From assembly GCF_038050405.1 (NCBI RefSeq), contig NZ_CP150900.1, positions 124,001 through 188,000 on the forward strand: a stretch of 64,000 nt of DNA. Reading direction: 5' to 3'. Below, in pieces: positions 18,147 through 27,626 of this stretch (within the stretch, counting starts at the first letter, position 1; each line of letters begins with the position of its first letter). A program made the position numbers and the translations under genes. Source of the DNA: Paraburkholderia sp. IMGN_8. Its GTDB lineage: Bacteria > Pseudomonadota > Gammaproteobacteria > Burkholderiales > Burkholderiaceae. Below the pieces are notes generated by a model. It saw nothing but the letters and a program-made list of their open reading frames with translations. It was not told the origin of the DNA and did no database searches.

Positions 18147-18613
18147 GCCGCTGTTAATGCGGATGCCTGCAGATGCGCGCGGTTTCGATAACGCCGGTTT
18201 ATGCAGTTTGATTTTTCTCCGAATAAAACCCATGCACGCGACGGGGCCAAGTGCATAATAAGACGGAGCAGGCCGATCGCCCGCGGGTGGTTGGCCGAGC
18301 CGCAATACTGAGTATCTCGTGTCTTATTCCACTGCAGATTCACGGTTTATTCGTTGTCTAAATGATCGTTGCCCGTATTTGATGCGCCCGGCTTTCACTG
18401 GATGCCTATCGGCGTTTTAACGTTTGCGGCAAATATTTCATTACCGGCCCCTAAATTTTGGCCGGGCGCTGCCGCTAATGAGTTAGACCCGATACCGGAA
18501 AACGTTGTAACGTCCGGTTGAATGCGCGTGCCGCGGCCTCGATGAAGACCGCGCGAAAGCCCCGGCAGGAGCCTTGGGCACGCGCCCGCAAGAACAAGCA
18601 TACCGGCAAGCCC
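18147..18613. other. Intergenic region flgJ-ycgR (467 bp)
   Basis: This is the AT-richest stretch of the left half. It holds the sigma-28 promoter described at 18452-18478. An in-frame TTG at 18518 and ATG at 18542 could extend ycgR, but the added residues are Arg/Lys-rich with no family match. No other gene or terminator with a U-tract was recognised. Confidence 0.5.
18452..18478 (+). promoter_or_regulatory. Sigma-28 (FliA) promoter for ycgR
   Basis: TAAA at 18452-18455, exactly 15 bases, then GCCGCTAA at 18471-18478. The match to the FliA consensus (TAAA-N15-GCCGATAA) has one mismatch. It sits about 140 bp before the chosen ycgR start and makes ycgR a late-class flagellar gene. Confidence 0.78.
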
Positions 18614-19393
18614 ATGGATACTAACCAGTCGAACGGACAGATCGAAGCGCCCGGCCAGTCGCACGCCGCGCTAGACGAAAGCGAAAGCGCTTACGATTTC
18701 GGCCGTCGCAATCCGCTGGAGATCGGCGTTCAGTTACGCAATCTCGTCAATCGCGGCGATTTCCTCACCGTGCAATATGCGAGCGGCCAGCTCGTCACGC
18801 GGCTGCTCGACGTCGACGTGCGCGGCCGCACGTTCACTTTCGATTGGGGCGCGCTGTCGGAGCAGAACAAAAGTTTGCTGGCGGCACCGCGTTGCCAGTT
18901 CCATGCGTCGCCGGACGGCGTGCGCGTCGAGTTTTCCACCGGCACGCCGCGCGAAACCCGTTACGAAGGACTGCCCGCATTCGAGGCGGACTTCCCCGAA
19001 GTGCTGTTCTACGTGCAGCGCCGCGAATATTTCCGCGTCGATGCGCCGATTCTCGATCCGTATATGTGCAGCGGCCGCTTGCCCGAAGGCGACACGTTCC
19101 GCTTCGAAGTGCACGACCTGTCGCTCGGCGGCGTCGGCATGCGCACCGCGGATGAGCGCGTGGCCGAACTGCCGATGGGCACCAAGCTGCACGATTGCGA
19201 ACTGTCGCTCGGCTCGCTCGGCCGCCTGTCGCTCGATCTGCAACTGGTGTCGCACCGCTCGACCGCATTGCCGAACGGCACGCAGCGCTATCAACTCGGC
19301 TTCCGTTTTCTGACGCTGCCCGGCAGCGCCGAAAACACGCTGCAGCGGCTGATTACGCAACTCGAAATGAAGCGCCGCTCGCTGGTGCGCTGA
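18614..19393 (+). CDS. ycgR: Flagellar brake protein YcgR (YcgR and PilZ domains, c-di-GMP binding)
   Basis: YcgR binds cyclic di-GMP and slows the motor by contacting the switch or stator. The N-terminal YcgR domain (about residues 30-130, with NPLEIGVQLRNLVNRGDFL) leads into a PilZ domain. That domain has the RxxxR loop QRREYFRVDAP near residue 136 and the second motif DLSLGGVG near residue 168; all key Arg, Asp, Ser and Gly residues are present. The start at 18614 (MDTNQSNGQ) is chosen because upstream residues lack conservation. Length is 259. A sigma-28 promoter lies upstream. Confidence 0.92.
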   Translation: MDTNQSNGQIEAPGQSHAALDESESAYDFGRRNPLEIGVQLRNLVNRGDFLTVQYASGQLVTRLLDVDVRGRTFTFDWGALSEQNKSLLAAPRCQFHASPDGVRVEFSTGTPRETRYEGLPAFEADFPEVLFYVQRREYFRVDAPILDPYMCSGRLPEGDTFRFEVHDLSLGGVGMRTADERVAELPMGTKLHDCELSLGSLGRLSLDLQLVSHRSTALPNGTQRYQLGFRFLTLPGSAENTLQRLITQLEMKRRSLVR

Positions 19394-19489
19394 GGAAAAC
19401 GGCCCTCAATTTTTCCCCGCGCGGGCCGTTAAACAGGATGTTCAAGTAACGCGGCGGCAGGTGTCCGATGTCGCCCTTCAGGATGACGC

Positions 19490-21466
19490 ATGTCCAGCTC
19501 CCTCATCAATCTCGGCCTCAGTGGACTGAACGCAGCCCAGTGGGGACTCACGACGACCGGTCAGAACATCAGCAACGCGTCGACGGCGGGCTATACGATC
19601 GAACGGCCCGTCTACGCGGAAGCCGGCGGCCAGTACACGGGCTCGGGTTATCTGCCGCAGGGCGTCTCGACCACGACGGTGACGCGCCAGTACAGCCAGT
19701 ACCTGACCACTGAGTTGAACAATGCGCAGTCGTCGGGCAGTTCGCTGTCGACCTACAACACGATGATTTCGCAGCTGAACAATCTGATCGGTAGCCCGAC
19801 CTCCGGCATTGCGAGCGCGATCACCAGCTATTTCACCGGCTTGCAGAACGTCTCGAACAACGCCTCCAGTCTGGCCACTCGCCAGACCGCGATGAGCGGC
19901 GCGCAGACGCTCGCGAATCAGATCAACGCCGCGGGCCAGCAGTACGACGCGCTGCGTCAGAGCGTCAACACGCAGCTCACCAATACCGTCTCGCAAATCA
20001 ACAGCTACACGAAGCAGATCGCGCAGTTGAACGGGCAGATCGCCGCTGCCAGCACGCAAGGGCAACCGCCGAATCAGCTGCTGGATCAGCGCGATCTCGC
20101 CGTGTCGAATCTGTCGCAACTGGTCGGCGTGCAGGTCGTGAACAGCAACGGCAGCTACGGCGTGTTCATGGGCAATGGCCAGCCGCTGGTCTCGGGCGGC
20201 AACAGCTACAACCTGGGCACGGCGCCTTCGACGGGCGACACCAGCGAACTGTCGGTGCAGTACCTCGGCCAGGCGGGTGCGAATCCGGCAGCAGCGCCGC
20301 AAAACCTGCCCGACAGCAAGATCACAGGCGGCACGCTCGGCGGCCTCGTCGCGTTCCGCAGCCAGACGCTCGATCCGGGTGAAGCGCAACTCGGCGCGAT
20401 TGCCGTGAGCTTCGCCTCGCAAGTGAACGCGCAGAACGCGCTCGGCGTGACGCTGAGCGGCGGCCAGGGCGGCGCGCTGTTCTCGGTGGGCGGCCCGACG
20501 GTCTACGCGAACACGCAGAACACCGGCAACGCGTCGCTGAACGTCTCGTTCGCGAATTCCGCACAGCCGACTACCGGCGACTACACGCTTGCCTATAACG
20601 GCACCACCTACACGCTGACCGACAATTCGACCGGCAGCGTGGTCGGCTCGGCCACCAGCCTGGCCTCGCCGATCAACGGCCTGCAGTTCTCGACCACCGG
20701 CACGATGAACCCGGGCGACTCGTTCACGGTCGAACCGACCCGCGGCGCGCTGAACAGCTTCGCCACCGCGACCACGGACGCTTCGGCGATCGCCGCCGCG
20801 GCACCGGTGCTGGGCGCGGCCGCGTCGGCCAACACCGGCACCGGCACGATCACGCAAGGCACGGTGACGGCCGGCTACACGATGCCGAACGCGACCACCA
20901 CGCTGACGTACAACGGCACGGGTCTGTCGGGCTTCCCGGCGGGCTCGACGGTGACGGTGGCAGGCTCGCCCGCCACCACCTACCCGATCGCCAGCGCGAC
21001 GACCGTGGTGCCGTATTCGTCGAGCACCGGTGCGGCGCTGACGATCAATAACGCGACCGCCGGCCAGATGAACAACGTATCGGTGACGATCAGCGGTGCG
21101 CCGGCCGCCGGCGACAAGTTCACCATCGGTCCGAACACCGGCGCGACCAACGACGGCCGCAATGCGCTGGCCCTGTCGAACCTGTCCACCGCGAAGGCGC
21201 TGGCGGGCGGCACGGTCACGCTGACGGGCGCGTATGCGAACTACGTCAACCAGATCGGCAACCAGACCAATCAGATTCAGACTTCGAGCACGGCCCAGGC
21301 CTCGCTGGTGACGCAGATCACCACCGCGCAGCAATCGGTTTCGGGCGTGAACATCAACGAGGAAGCAGCCAACCTGCTTCAGTATCAGCAGCTCTATCAG
21401 GCCAACAGCAAGGTCATCCAGACCGCGCAGACCCTGTTCCAGACGTTGATCGGCATCATTCAGTGA
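19490..21466 (+). CDS. flgK: Flagellar hook-filament junction protein FlgK (HAP1)
   Basis: FlgK joins hook and filament. The N-terminus SSLINLGLSGLNAAQWGL with NISNASTAGYTIERPVYAE and the C-terminus VNINEEAANLLQYQQLYQAN are diagnostic. At 658 residues it is longer than the enterobacterial protein. The middle (about residues 340-560) is built of Thr/Gly-rich beta modules such as YTLTDNSTGSVVG and GDSFTVEPTRG, also seen in FlgE and FlgL here. It lies 96 bp after ycgR. An AACGGCCC/GGGCCGTT inverted repeat (about 19397-19431) lies between them. Confidence 0.96.
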   Translation: MSSSLINLGLSGLNAAQWGLTTTGQNISNASTAGYTIERPVYAEAGGQYTGSGYLPQGVSTTTVTRQYSQYLTTELNNAQSSGSSLSTYNTMISQLNNLIGSPTSGIASAITSYFTGLQNVSNNASSLATRQTAMSGAQTLANQINAAGQQYDALRQSVNTQLTNTVSQINSYTKQIAQLNGQIAAASTQGQPPNQLLDQRDLAVSNLSQLVGVQVVNSNGSYGVFMGNGQPLVSGGNSYNLGTAPSTGDTSELSVQYLGQAGANPAAAPQNLPDSKITGGTLGGLVAFRSQTLDPGEAQLGAIAVSFASQVNAQNALGVTLSGGQGGALFSVGGPTVYANTQNTGNASLNVSFANSAQPTTGDYTLAYNGTTYTLTDNSTGSVVGSATSLASPINGLQFSTTGTMNPGDSFTVEPTRGALNSFATATTDASAIAAAAPVLGAAASANTGTGTITQGTVTAGYTMPNATTTLTYNGTGLSGFPAGSTVTVAGSPATTYPIASATTVVPYSSSTGAALTINNATAGQMNNVSVTISGAPAAGDKFTIGPNTGATNDGRNALALSNLSTAKALAGGTVTLTGAYANYVNQIGNQTNQIQTSSTAQASLVTQITTAQQSVSGVNINEEAANLLQYQQLYQANSKVIQTAQTLFQTLIGIIQ

Positions 21467-21476
21467 GGCGTTGAAC

Positions 21477-22709
21477 ATGCGCATCTCCAGCACGCAGTAC
21501 TTCAGCATGAACGTGGCGACGATGAGCGATCAGCAAGCTCAGTTGTCGCAGTTGTACGCGGAGATTTCGAGCGGCGTGAGCCTTTCCACGCCGTCGGACA
21601 ATCCGCTCGGCGCGGCGCAGGCCGTGCAACTGAGCTCGACGGCGACGACGCTCGCGCAGTACACGAGCAACCAGAGCACCGCGCTCGCCTCGCTGCAACA
21701 GGAAGACTCCACGCTCGGCAGCGTCAACACCGTGCTGCAAAACATTCATACGCTGGTGCTGCGCGCGGGCGACGCCTCGCTGAACGACGGCGACCGCGGC
21801 TCGATCGCGACGCAACTGCAGAGCATGCGCAGCCAATTGATGACGCTCGCCAATTCCACCGACCCGCAGGGCAATTACCTGTTCGCCGGCTATCAGAGCA
21901 CGGCGCAGCCGTACACCACCAATTCGGCCGGCGTCGTGACCTATTCGGGCGACACCGGCACGCGCGCCGTGCAGATCACCGATTCGCGCACCATCCAGAC
22001 GGCCGACAACGGCAACGCGATCTTCGGCAGCGTGGCGTCGATCGGCACCAGCGCAGTCCCAGCCGCGACCACGGGCAACGGCGGCACCGGCGTGATCAGC
22101 GGCGTCAGCCTCACGAACCCGACCAATCCGACCAATGCGGACAAATACACGATCACCTTTGCGGGCTCCGGCGCGACAAGCACCTACACGGTGAGCGCGA
22201 CCAATCCGGCGACCGGCGCGGTCACGACGGGTACGCCGCAGACTTTCACGTCGGGCTCGGCGATCACGCTCGGCGGCCAGTCGGTGACGATCACCGGCGC
22301 GCCTAACGCGGGTGACAGTTTCACCGTGACGCCGGCCACGCAAGGCAGCACGGACGTATTCGCGAACCTGAGCCAGTTGATTGCGACGCTGCAATCGCCG
22401 GTCGCGGGCGCGGCCGCGACGGCCAGTTTCCAGAGCGCGCTGACCACCAACATGACCCAGCTCGAAAACACGATGAACAACGTCGTGACGGCCCAGGCCG
22501 CGGTGGGCGGCCGTGAGCAGGAAGTGCAGGCGTTGCAGACGGTCACGCAGACCAACACGTTGCAGACGGCAAGCAACCTGTCGAATCTGACTTCGACCGA
22601 CCTGACCAAGACGATCAGCAAGTACACGATGACGCAAGCCTCGCTGCAAGCGGCGCAACAGGCGTTTGCGAAGGTGCAGAACATGTCGCTGTTCCAGTAC
22701 CTGAACTAA
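21477..22709 (+). CDS. flgL: Flagellar hook-filament junction protein FlgL (HAP3)
   Basis: FlgL is the second junction protein, homologous to flagellin. The ATG at 21477 gives MRISSTQYFSMNVATMSDQQ; an in-frame TTG at 21471 would add two residues. The flagellin-like N-terminus contains ISSGVSLSTPSDNPLGAAQA and the C-terminus ends SLQAAQQAFAKVQNMSLFQYLN. Length is 410, with an inserted Thr/Gly-rich beta module (about residues 215-285, ending ITGAPNAGDSFTVTP). It is separated from flgK by 10 bp and followed by a strong terminator. Confidence 0.96.
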   Translation: MRISSTQYFSMNVATMSDQQAQLSQLYAEISSGVSLSTPSDNPLGAAQAVQLSSTATTLAQYTSNQSTALASLQQEDSTLGSVNTVLQNIHTLVLRAGDASLNDGDRGSIATQLQSMRSQLMTLANSTDPQGNYLFAGYQSTAQPYTTNSAGVVTYSGDTGTRAVQITDSRTIQTADNGNAIFGSVASIGTSAVPAATTGNGGTGVISGVSLTNPTNPTNADKYTITFAGSGATSTYTVSATNPATGAVTTGTPQTFTSGSAITLGGQSVTITGAPNAGDSFTVTPATQGSTDVFANLSQLIATLQSPVAGAAATASFQSALTTNMTQLENTMNNVVTAQAAVGGREQEVQALQTVTQTNTLQTASNLSNLTSTDLTKTISKYTMTQASLQAAQQAFAKVQNMSLFQYLN

Positions 22710-22730
22710 GCGGGCTGGATGCGATATGAA

Positions 22731-22773
22731 GAAGGGCGGAACCGGTGTAAGCCGGTTCCACCCTTCTTTGTTT
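22731..22773. terminator. Terminator between convergent flgL and fliR
   Basis: Stem GAAGGG-C-GGAACCGG, loop TGTAAG, CCGGTTCC-A-CCCTTC (22731-22766), followed by TTTGTTT on the plus strand. The stem serves flgL and, with a weaker T-tract on the other side, probably fliR as well. Confidence 0.85.
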
Positions 22774-22805
22774 CGAGTGAGCAATCGCCGGCGCGGAGGA
22801 ATGCG

Positions 22806-23588
22806 CTACTTCAAACCCGCCGCGACACGCCCCATCTGATCGATGCCGATGTCGAACATGCGCGTGAAGAACGGAATCATGTTCGGAATCATCAGCTGCA
22901 ACAGCAGCATGCCGATCAGCATCGTGAGCGGAAAACCGATCTGGAACACGCCGATTTGCGGCGCGGCGCGGTTGAGAATGCCGAGCGCGAGGTTGGTGAT
23001 CAGGAGTGCTGCGACCACCGGCAGCGACAGCAGCAAACCGGCCGAAAAAATCGTGCCGCCGAAGCCTGCCAGCGTGCGCCAGCCGGGTGCGCCCAGTATG
23101 TTCGCCGACACCGGCACCGACTGGAACGTCGTCAGCAACGCGCTGATCATCTGCAGATGCCCGTCGATCACCAGAAACACCAGCATCGCGATGGTGTTCA
23201 TGTAGCTCGACAGCACCTGGCTCGAGCTGCTTGCCTGAGCATCGAAGAAAGTCGCGAAGCCGAGGCCCATGCCCAGACCGACGAAATCGCCGGCGGCGCT
23301 GATCGCCTGGAACACGATCTGCATCGTCACGCCGAGCGCGACGCCGATCAGGAACTGGTTGACGATGATCCACACGCCTTCGGCGGAAAACACCGTGACT
23401 TGAGGCAGTGCGCCGAGCGTCGGCGCGACGATGATCGTGATGAAGGCCGCGAGGCCGATTTTCACGCGTGTCGGCAGCGAGCGGTTGCCGAGCAGCGGCG
23501 CGGTGGCGACCAACGCGAGAATCCGCACGAACGGCCACAGGAACGCGGTGAGCCAGACGTTCAGTTGCGCGTAGGTGACGGAAAACAT
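22806..23588 (-). CDS. fliR: Flagellar export gate protein FliR
   Basis: FliR is a core subunit of the FliPQR export channel in the inner membrane. The 260-residue product has about six hydrophobic segments and the family pattern of N-terminal RILALVATAPLLGNRSLPTRVKIGL and the C-terminal FPLTMLIGMLLLQLMIPNM. It is the last gene of the minus-strand fliLMNOPQR block, 37 bp after fliQ. Confidence 0.96.
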   Translation of the reverse strand: MFSVTYAQLNVWLTAFLWPFVRILALVATAPLLGNRSLPTRVKIGLAAFITIIVAPTLGALPQVTVFSAEGVWIIVNQFLIGVALGVTMQIVFQAISAAGDFVGLGMGLGFATFFDAQASSSSQVLSSYMNTIAMLVFLVIDGHLQMISALLTTFQSVPVSANILGAPGWRTLAGFGGTIFSAGLLLSLPVVAALLITNLALGILNRAAPQIGVFQIGFPLTMLIGMLLLQLMIPNMIPFFTRMFDIGIDQMGRVAAGLK

Positions 23589-23625
23589 CGCGGCGAGGAC
23601 CGGTGAGGGGAGGCCGGGGCGGCGC

Positions 23626-23895
23626 TCAGTTGACGAGCGTCGGAATGTTGGTGAGCGTCTGGCGCAGATAGTCGAGCATGGTCGTCAGCATCCACGGGCC
23701 GGCGATCACCATCGTGACGGCAATCGCGAGCAGCTTCGGAATGAACGAGAGCGTGCTTTCGTTGATCTGCGTGGCGGCCTGGAAAAGGCTCACCACCAGA
23801 CCGACTACCAGCGCGACCAGCAGCAGCGGCGCGGCGAGCAGCAGGCCGACATACATGGCCTGGTGCGCCAGCGTCATGACGGATTCTTGATTCAT
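23626..23895 (-). CDS. fliQ: Flagellar export gate protein FliQ
   Basis: FliQ is the small two-helix export gate subunit. MNQESVMTLAHQAMYVGLLL, then VVGLVVSLFQAATQINESTL and the end TNIPTLVN match the family over its full 89 residues. It lies between fliP and fliR. Confidence 0.97.
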   Translation of the reverse strand: MNQESVMTLAHQAMYVGLLLAAPLLLVALVVGLVVSLFQAATQINESTLSFIPKLLAIAVTMVIAGPWMLTTMLDYLRQTLTNIPTLVN

Positions 23896-23957
23896 GGCGA
23901 TTCGACCGGAAGCGTGAAGGGTTGAACGAACGCGTTAAGCCGGGCTCGGCCTGGCGG

Positions 23958-24812
23958 TTATACGAAGCTCTGGGCGAGCGAGCCGAGCAGCAACTGCCAG
24001 CCGTCGACCAGCACGAACAGCATCAGCTTGAACGGCAGCGAGATGGTGGCGGGCGACACCATCATCATCCCCATCGACATCAGCACGCTCGCCACCACCA
24101 TGTCGATGATGAGGAACGGGATGAAAATCGTGAAGCCGATCTGGAAGCCGGTTTTCAATTCGCTGGTGACGAACGACGGCACCAGCAGCGACAGCGGCAC
24201 GTCTTCCGGACCTTGCATCGGCGCGGCGTGCGAAACGCGGGCGAACAGCGCGAGATCGCTTTCGCGGGTCTGGCGCAGCATGAAGGTCTTGAACGGCGCG
24301 AGGCCGCGCGAGACCGCCTGCTCCATCGGCATCGAGCCTTCGGAGAACGGCTTGTAGCCGTCGGCATAGGCCTTGTCGAGCACCGGTGACATTACGAACA
24401 GCGTGAGGAACAGCGCCAGACCGACCAGCACCTGGTTAGGTGGCGTGGTGGTCGTGCCGAGCGCCTGGCGCAGCAGCGACAACACGATGATGATGCGCGT
24501 GAAGCTCGTCATCATCAACACCATTGCCGGCAGGAACGACAGCATCGTGAGCAGCAGCATCGTCTGCACGCTCAGCGAGTACGTGGTGCCGCCGTTCGGG
24601 CCGGGGCTCGTGTTGAAGGCCGGCAGGCCGGCGGTTTGCGCGAACGACAGCGTCGGCAGCGCGAGCATCAGCACAGGCAGCGCGAGCATCAGCACAGGCA
24701 GCGCGATGGGTGCGATAAGTGCGATACGGCGCAGCACGGGGACAACTTTCGAAGCGGCGGAACACATGCGAGTGGATTGCGCGTCATACGCTGATTGAAG
24801 ACTGAACTGCAT
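23958..24812 (-). CDS. fliP: Flagellar export gate protein FliP
   Basis: FliP forms the export channel with FliQ and FliR. The ATG at 24812 overlaps the fliO stop by one base (TAATG) and is preceded by a GGGGAT ribosome binding site. A cleavable signal peptide ends near TLSFAQT; its hydrophobic core carries a duplicated LPVLMLA from a tandem 21-bp repeat. The mature part has the family core [37 protein letters not shown] and [12 protein letters not shown]. Length is 284 residues, slightly long owing to the leader. Confidence 0.96.
   Translation of the reverse strand: MQFSLQSAYDAQSTRMCSAASKVVPVLRRIALIAPIALPVLMLALPVLMLALPTLSFAQTAGLPAFNTSPGPNGGTTYSLSVQTMLLLTMLSFLPAMVLMMTSFTRIIIVLSLLRQALGTTTTPPNQVLVGLALFLTLFVMSPVLDKAYADGYKPFSEGSMPMEQAVSRGLAPFKTFMLRQTRESDLALFARVSHAAPMQGPEDVPLSLLVPSFVTSELKTGFQIGFTIFIPFLIIDMVVASVLMSMGMMMVSPATISLPFKLMLFVLVDGWQLLLGSLAQSFV
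24661..24702. repeat. Tandem 21-bp duplication in fliP
   Basis: Two perfect direct copies of 21 bp (24661-24681 and 24682-24702), in frame, duplicating LPVLMLA in the FliP signal peptide core. Confidence 0.95.
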
Positions 24813-25432
24813 TACCGATCCCCGCCGCCTTGCCCGTGGAAACGTTTGCCCACTTCGCCTTTCAAGGCGTCGCGAAAGCGTTGGCCGAACGTGCCGGGCA
24901 ACGGCGCGCGTGCGCCAGGGGCGGCGGGTTGCGTGTCCATGCCTGCAACCGCGTCGACCGCAGCCGAACCGGCCGGCATCGTATGCAGCAGGCGCACATT
25001 GCCGGGCGCCGTGCCGAGCACCAGCCAGGTATCGCCGATCTCGACCACCGAGACCCGTTCCTTGCCGCCGAGCGAGGCGCCGCCGATCGTCTTCACCAGA
25101 CCGCCGCGCTTCGCCGGCTGCAAGCCGAAGCGGCGCGCGAGCCACGCACAAGCGAATACCAGACCGATCACCACCAGCAGGCCGACGATCGTTTGCAACA
25201 CCGCGCCGACGCCGAGCGCCGGAACGGCCGTGCCTGCACCGACACCCGAAGCGATTTTCGCGGCGTTGTTCACCGCGTTCATGTCGGCGGCGTGCGCGGC
25301 CGACGGTGCGAACGTCAGCGCGAACATCGGCGCCGAAGTGGCCGCTGCCGCCGCTACCGTCGCTGTGAGCGCTGCGCGATGGAGAACGTTGCGCGACGCA
25401 TGCAGCACGGCGCGACCGGCAACGCATTTCAT
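24812..25432 (-). CDS. fliO: Flagellar export accessory membrane protein FliO
   Basis: FliO helps assemble the FliP ring. A long N-terminal leader with signal-like segment ([15 protein letters not shown]) is followed by one clear membrane helix ([20 protein letters not shown] near residues 85-105). The conserved basic cytoplasmic domain follows ([20 protein letters not shown], then [10 protein letters not shown]). The 206-residue length is longer than the enterobacterial protein. It overlaps fliN by 4 bp and fliP by 1 bp. Confidence 0.92.
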   Translation of the reverse strand: MKCVAGRAVLHASRNVLHRAALTATVAAAAATSAPMFALTFAPSAAHAADMNAVNNAAKIASGVGAGTAVPALGVGAVLQTIVGLLVVIGLVFACAWLARRFGLQPAKRGGLVKTIGGASLGGKERVSVVEIGDTWLVLGTAPGNVRLLHTMPAGSAAVDAVAGMDTQPAAPGARAPLPGTFGQRFRDALKGEVGKRFHGQGGGDR

Positions 25433-25893
25433 CGATTCAGTTTCCGGATGCGTTCGGACGGCGTGATGATGTCGGTCAGACGAATACCGAACTTGTCGTT
25501 GACGACCACGACTTCACCCTGTGCGATCAGACAGCCGTTGACCAGCACGTCCATCGGTTCGCCGGCCAGGCCGTCGAGCTCGACCACCGACCCTTGCGCG
25601 AGTTGCAGCAGGTTGCGGATCGCGATCTTGGTGCGGCCGAGTTCGACGGTCATCTGGACGGGGATGTCCAGGATCATGTCGATGTCGTTGCGCGTCGAGG
25701 CCGGCTCGACCTTCGACAACGGCTGGAACACGCCGGCCGTCGTGGCGCTGACTTCCGTGTTGTCGTTCTGCTCAGCAAGCGCGCTGGCCCAGTCGGCCAT
25801 CGCCGCTTCGTCCTCGGCGGATGCCGCGGCAGCCAGTTGTTCGGCTTCCGGCAATTCCACCTCGGGCTTTGCTTTCAGGTCACTCATATCCAC
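25429..25893 (-). CDS. fliN: Flagellar motor switch protein FliN
   Basis: FliN forms the lower C-ring. The acidic, Ala-rich N-terminus is followed by the SpoA domain (about residues 70-150): [40 protein letters not shown] and [12 protein letters not shown]. Length is 154 residues, normal. The start overlaps the fliM end by 14 bp, and its own stop overlaps the fliO start. Confidence 0.97.
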   Translation of the reverse strand: MDMSDLKAKPEVELPEAEQLAAAASAEDEAAMADWASALAEQNDNTEVSATTAGVFQPLSKVEPASTRNDIDMILDIPVQMTVELGRTKIAIRNLLQLAQGSVVELDGLAGEPMDVLVNGCLIAQGEVVVVNDKFGIRLTDIITPSERIRKLNR

Positions 25894-26878
25894 CTTCCTT
25901 CATCGTGTCGGTTGCGCTGATCATCTTCTGGACCCGCAACGCATACTGACCATTGAAAATTCCGTAGCCGCATTCCATCACCGGCACGCCGTCGACTTTC
26001 GCCGTGATGCGTTCGGGAATGTTGATCGGCAGAACATCGCCTTTGCGCATGTTCAGGATCTGCTCGAACGTGACCGGCACCTGCGCGAGGTCGGCGGTCA
26101 GTTCGACTTCCGCGGCCTGCACCTGCTGCGACAGCACGCGGACCCAGCGGCGGTCGACTTCGAGCGCCTCGCCTTGGATCGGCGACGACAGGATGTCGCG
26201 GATCGGTTCGATCATCGAATACGGCATGCAGATGTGCAGCGTGCCGCCCGTGGTGCCGAACTCGATCGAGAACTGCGTGACGATGACGATTTCGTTCGGC
26301 GTCGCGACGTTGGCGAACTGCGTGTGCATTTCCGAGCGCACGAATTCGAACTGCAGCGGGCGCACGCTTTTCCACGACGCCGTGTAGTGCTCGAACGTGA
26401 GATTGAGCAGCTTCATGATGATGCGCTGTTCGGTCTGCGTGAAATCGCGGCCTTCGACGCGGGTGTGGAAGCGCCCATCGCCGCCGAACAGGTTATCGAC
26501 CACGAAGAACACCAGGTTCGGGTCGAACACGAACAGCGACGTGCCGCGCAACGGCTTCACGTGGACCAGGTTCAGGTTGGTCGGGATCGGCAGGTTGCGG
26601 GTGAACTCGCTGTACTTCTGCACTTTCACCGGACCGACGGAGATTTCCGCCGAGCGCCGCATGAAGTTGAAGATACCGACGCGCAACAGACGCGCGAAGC
26701 GGTCGTTGATGATTTCGAGGCCGGGCATCCGGCCGCGGACGATGCGTTCCTGCGTCGCGATGTTGTACGGGCGGACGCCCGAGCGATCGGTTTGCTCGGC
26801 GACCGAGTCGGACTCGCCGGTTACGCCCTTGAGGAGGGCATCGACCTCCTCCTGGGACATGAACTCTTCGTGGCCCAT
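25880..26878 (-). CDS. fliM: Flagellar motor switch protein FliM
   Basis: FliM links CheY-P to the C-ring. The N-terminal CheY-binding segment is EEFMSQEEVDALLKGV. The middle CheC-like domain has PGLEIINDRFARLLRVGIFN and GGDGRFHTRVEGRDFTQTEQ. The SpoA domain is at the end (LPINIPERITAKVDGVPVME). Length is 332 residues, normal. Confidence 0.97.
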   Translation of the reverse strand: MGHEEFMSQEEVDALLKGVTGESDSVAEQTDRSGVRPYNIATQERIVRGRMPGLEIINDRFARLLRVGIFNFMRRSAEISVGPVKVQKYSEFTRNLPIPTNLNLVHVKPLRGTSLFVFDPNLVFFVVDNLFGGDGRFHTRVEGRDFTQTEQRIIMKLLNLTFEHYTASWKSVRPLQFEFVRSEMHTQFANVATPNEIVIVTQFSIEFGTTGGTLHICMPYSMIEPIRDILSSPIQGEALEVDRRWVRVLSQQVQAAEVELTADLAQVPVTFEQILNMRKGDVLPINIPERITAKVDGVPVMECGYGIFNGQYALRVQKMISATDTMKEGGYE

Positions 26879-26943
26879 TCCTTATTCCTCGTGCGTCCCG
26901 TGGCGGTTGATGATGGCAGCGCTAAATAACGTCACTGCGGACG

Positions 26944-27453
26944 TCACTGCACGACGAATTCGGTGAACAGCACGTCCAGGACATGGATCGGCGCGGCGCC
27001 CTTATCGGTCGGCTGCTCGATCAGGGTACGGAGTTCGGTGGCCAGCGCACGTTTGCCGTCGAGCGGCGCGAGTTCTTCAGGATGTTTGTTCGACAGCGCG
27101 AGCAGAATGCGGCTGCGCACTTCCGGCATATGGTCGGTGAGTTCCTGCTGGGTTTTCGGGTCGCTCAGTTTGAGCGTGAGGCCGATACGCAGGAAGTGTT
27201 GCTGACCGTCGTCCGATTGGAGGTTGACCGTCATCGATTCAAGCGGGAAGAAGAGCGGTACCGGCAATGGCGCAGGCGCGCTGGCGGTTTCCGCTGAGGC
27301 GGGGGCTGCTGGGGCGCGTTTGGACATGAAGAACCACACACCCGCGCCGGCTGCGCCTGCGGCGAGGATCGCGATGAGGACGATCAGGATAATGCGCTTC
27401 AAGGGGCCCGGGGCGGCGGGCGCGGCTTGCTGGTTTGCAGTCGTGGATGCCAT
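26944..27453 (-). CDS. fliL: Flagellar basal-body-associated protein FliL
   Basis: FliL sits at the stator-motor interface. A basic/Ala-rich N-terminus is followed by one membrane helix (IILIVLIAILAAGAAGAGVW near residues 22-41). The periplasmic domain has LESMTVNLQSDDGQQHFLRI and the family end HVLDVLFTEFVVQ. Length is 169. It is the first gene of the fliLMNOPQR block; upstream lies the large inverted repeat. Confidence 0.95.
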   Translation of the reverse strand: MASTTANQQAAPAAPGPLKRIILIVLIAILAAGAAGAGVWFFMSKRAPAAPASAETASAPAPLPVPLFFPLESMTVNLQSDDGQQHFLRIGLTLKLSDPKTQQELTDHMPEVRSRILLALSNKHPEELAPLDGKRALATELRTLIEQPTDKGAAPIHVLDVLFTEFVVQ

Positions 27454-27626
27454 GAGGTTTGCTTTGCTTGCCTTTAGTGCTGGTGATGGTGATTGTTGTT
27501 GATTTGCCTGCGGCGCGATGGGTCGAAAAGAAGGGTTAATGCGGGCTATCTCTTGTTTTTGCCTTTCAGGCTTTGGGTCGCCTGCCGGCCGGTTTTGGGT
27601 TTTTTTGCCTTCGCGGCGCTTATGTC

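Noticed and set aside
15903..18305. 800-residue frame antisense to flgI and flgJ
   Set aside because: Runs across two well-supported genes; arginine/histidine-rich shadow with no start context.
19397..19431. Inverted repeat AACGGCCC ... GGGCCGTT between ycgR and flgK as terminator
   Set aside because: Long loop and no U-run on the plus strand; a termination role is not supported.
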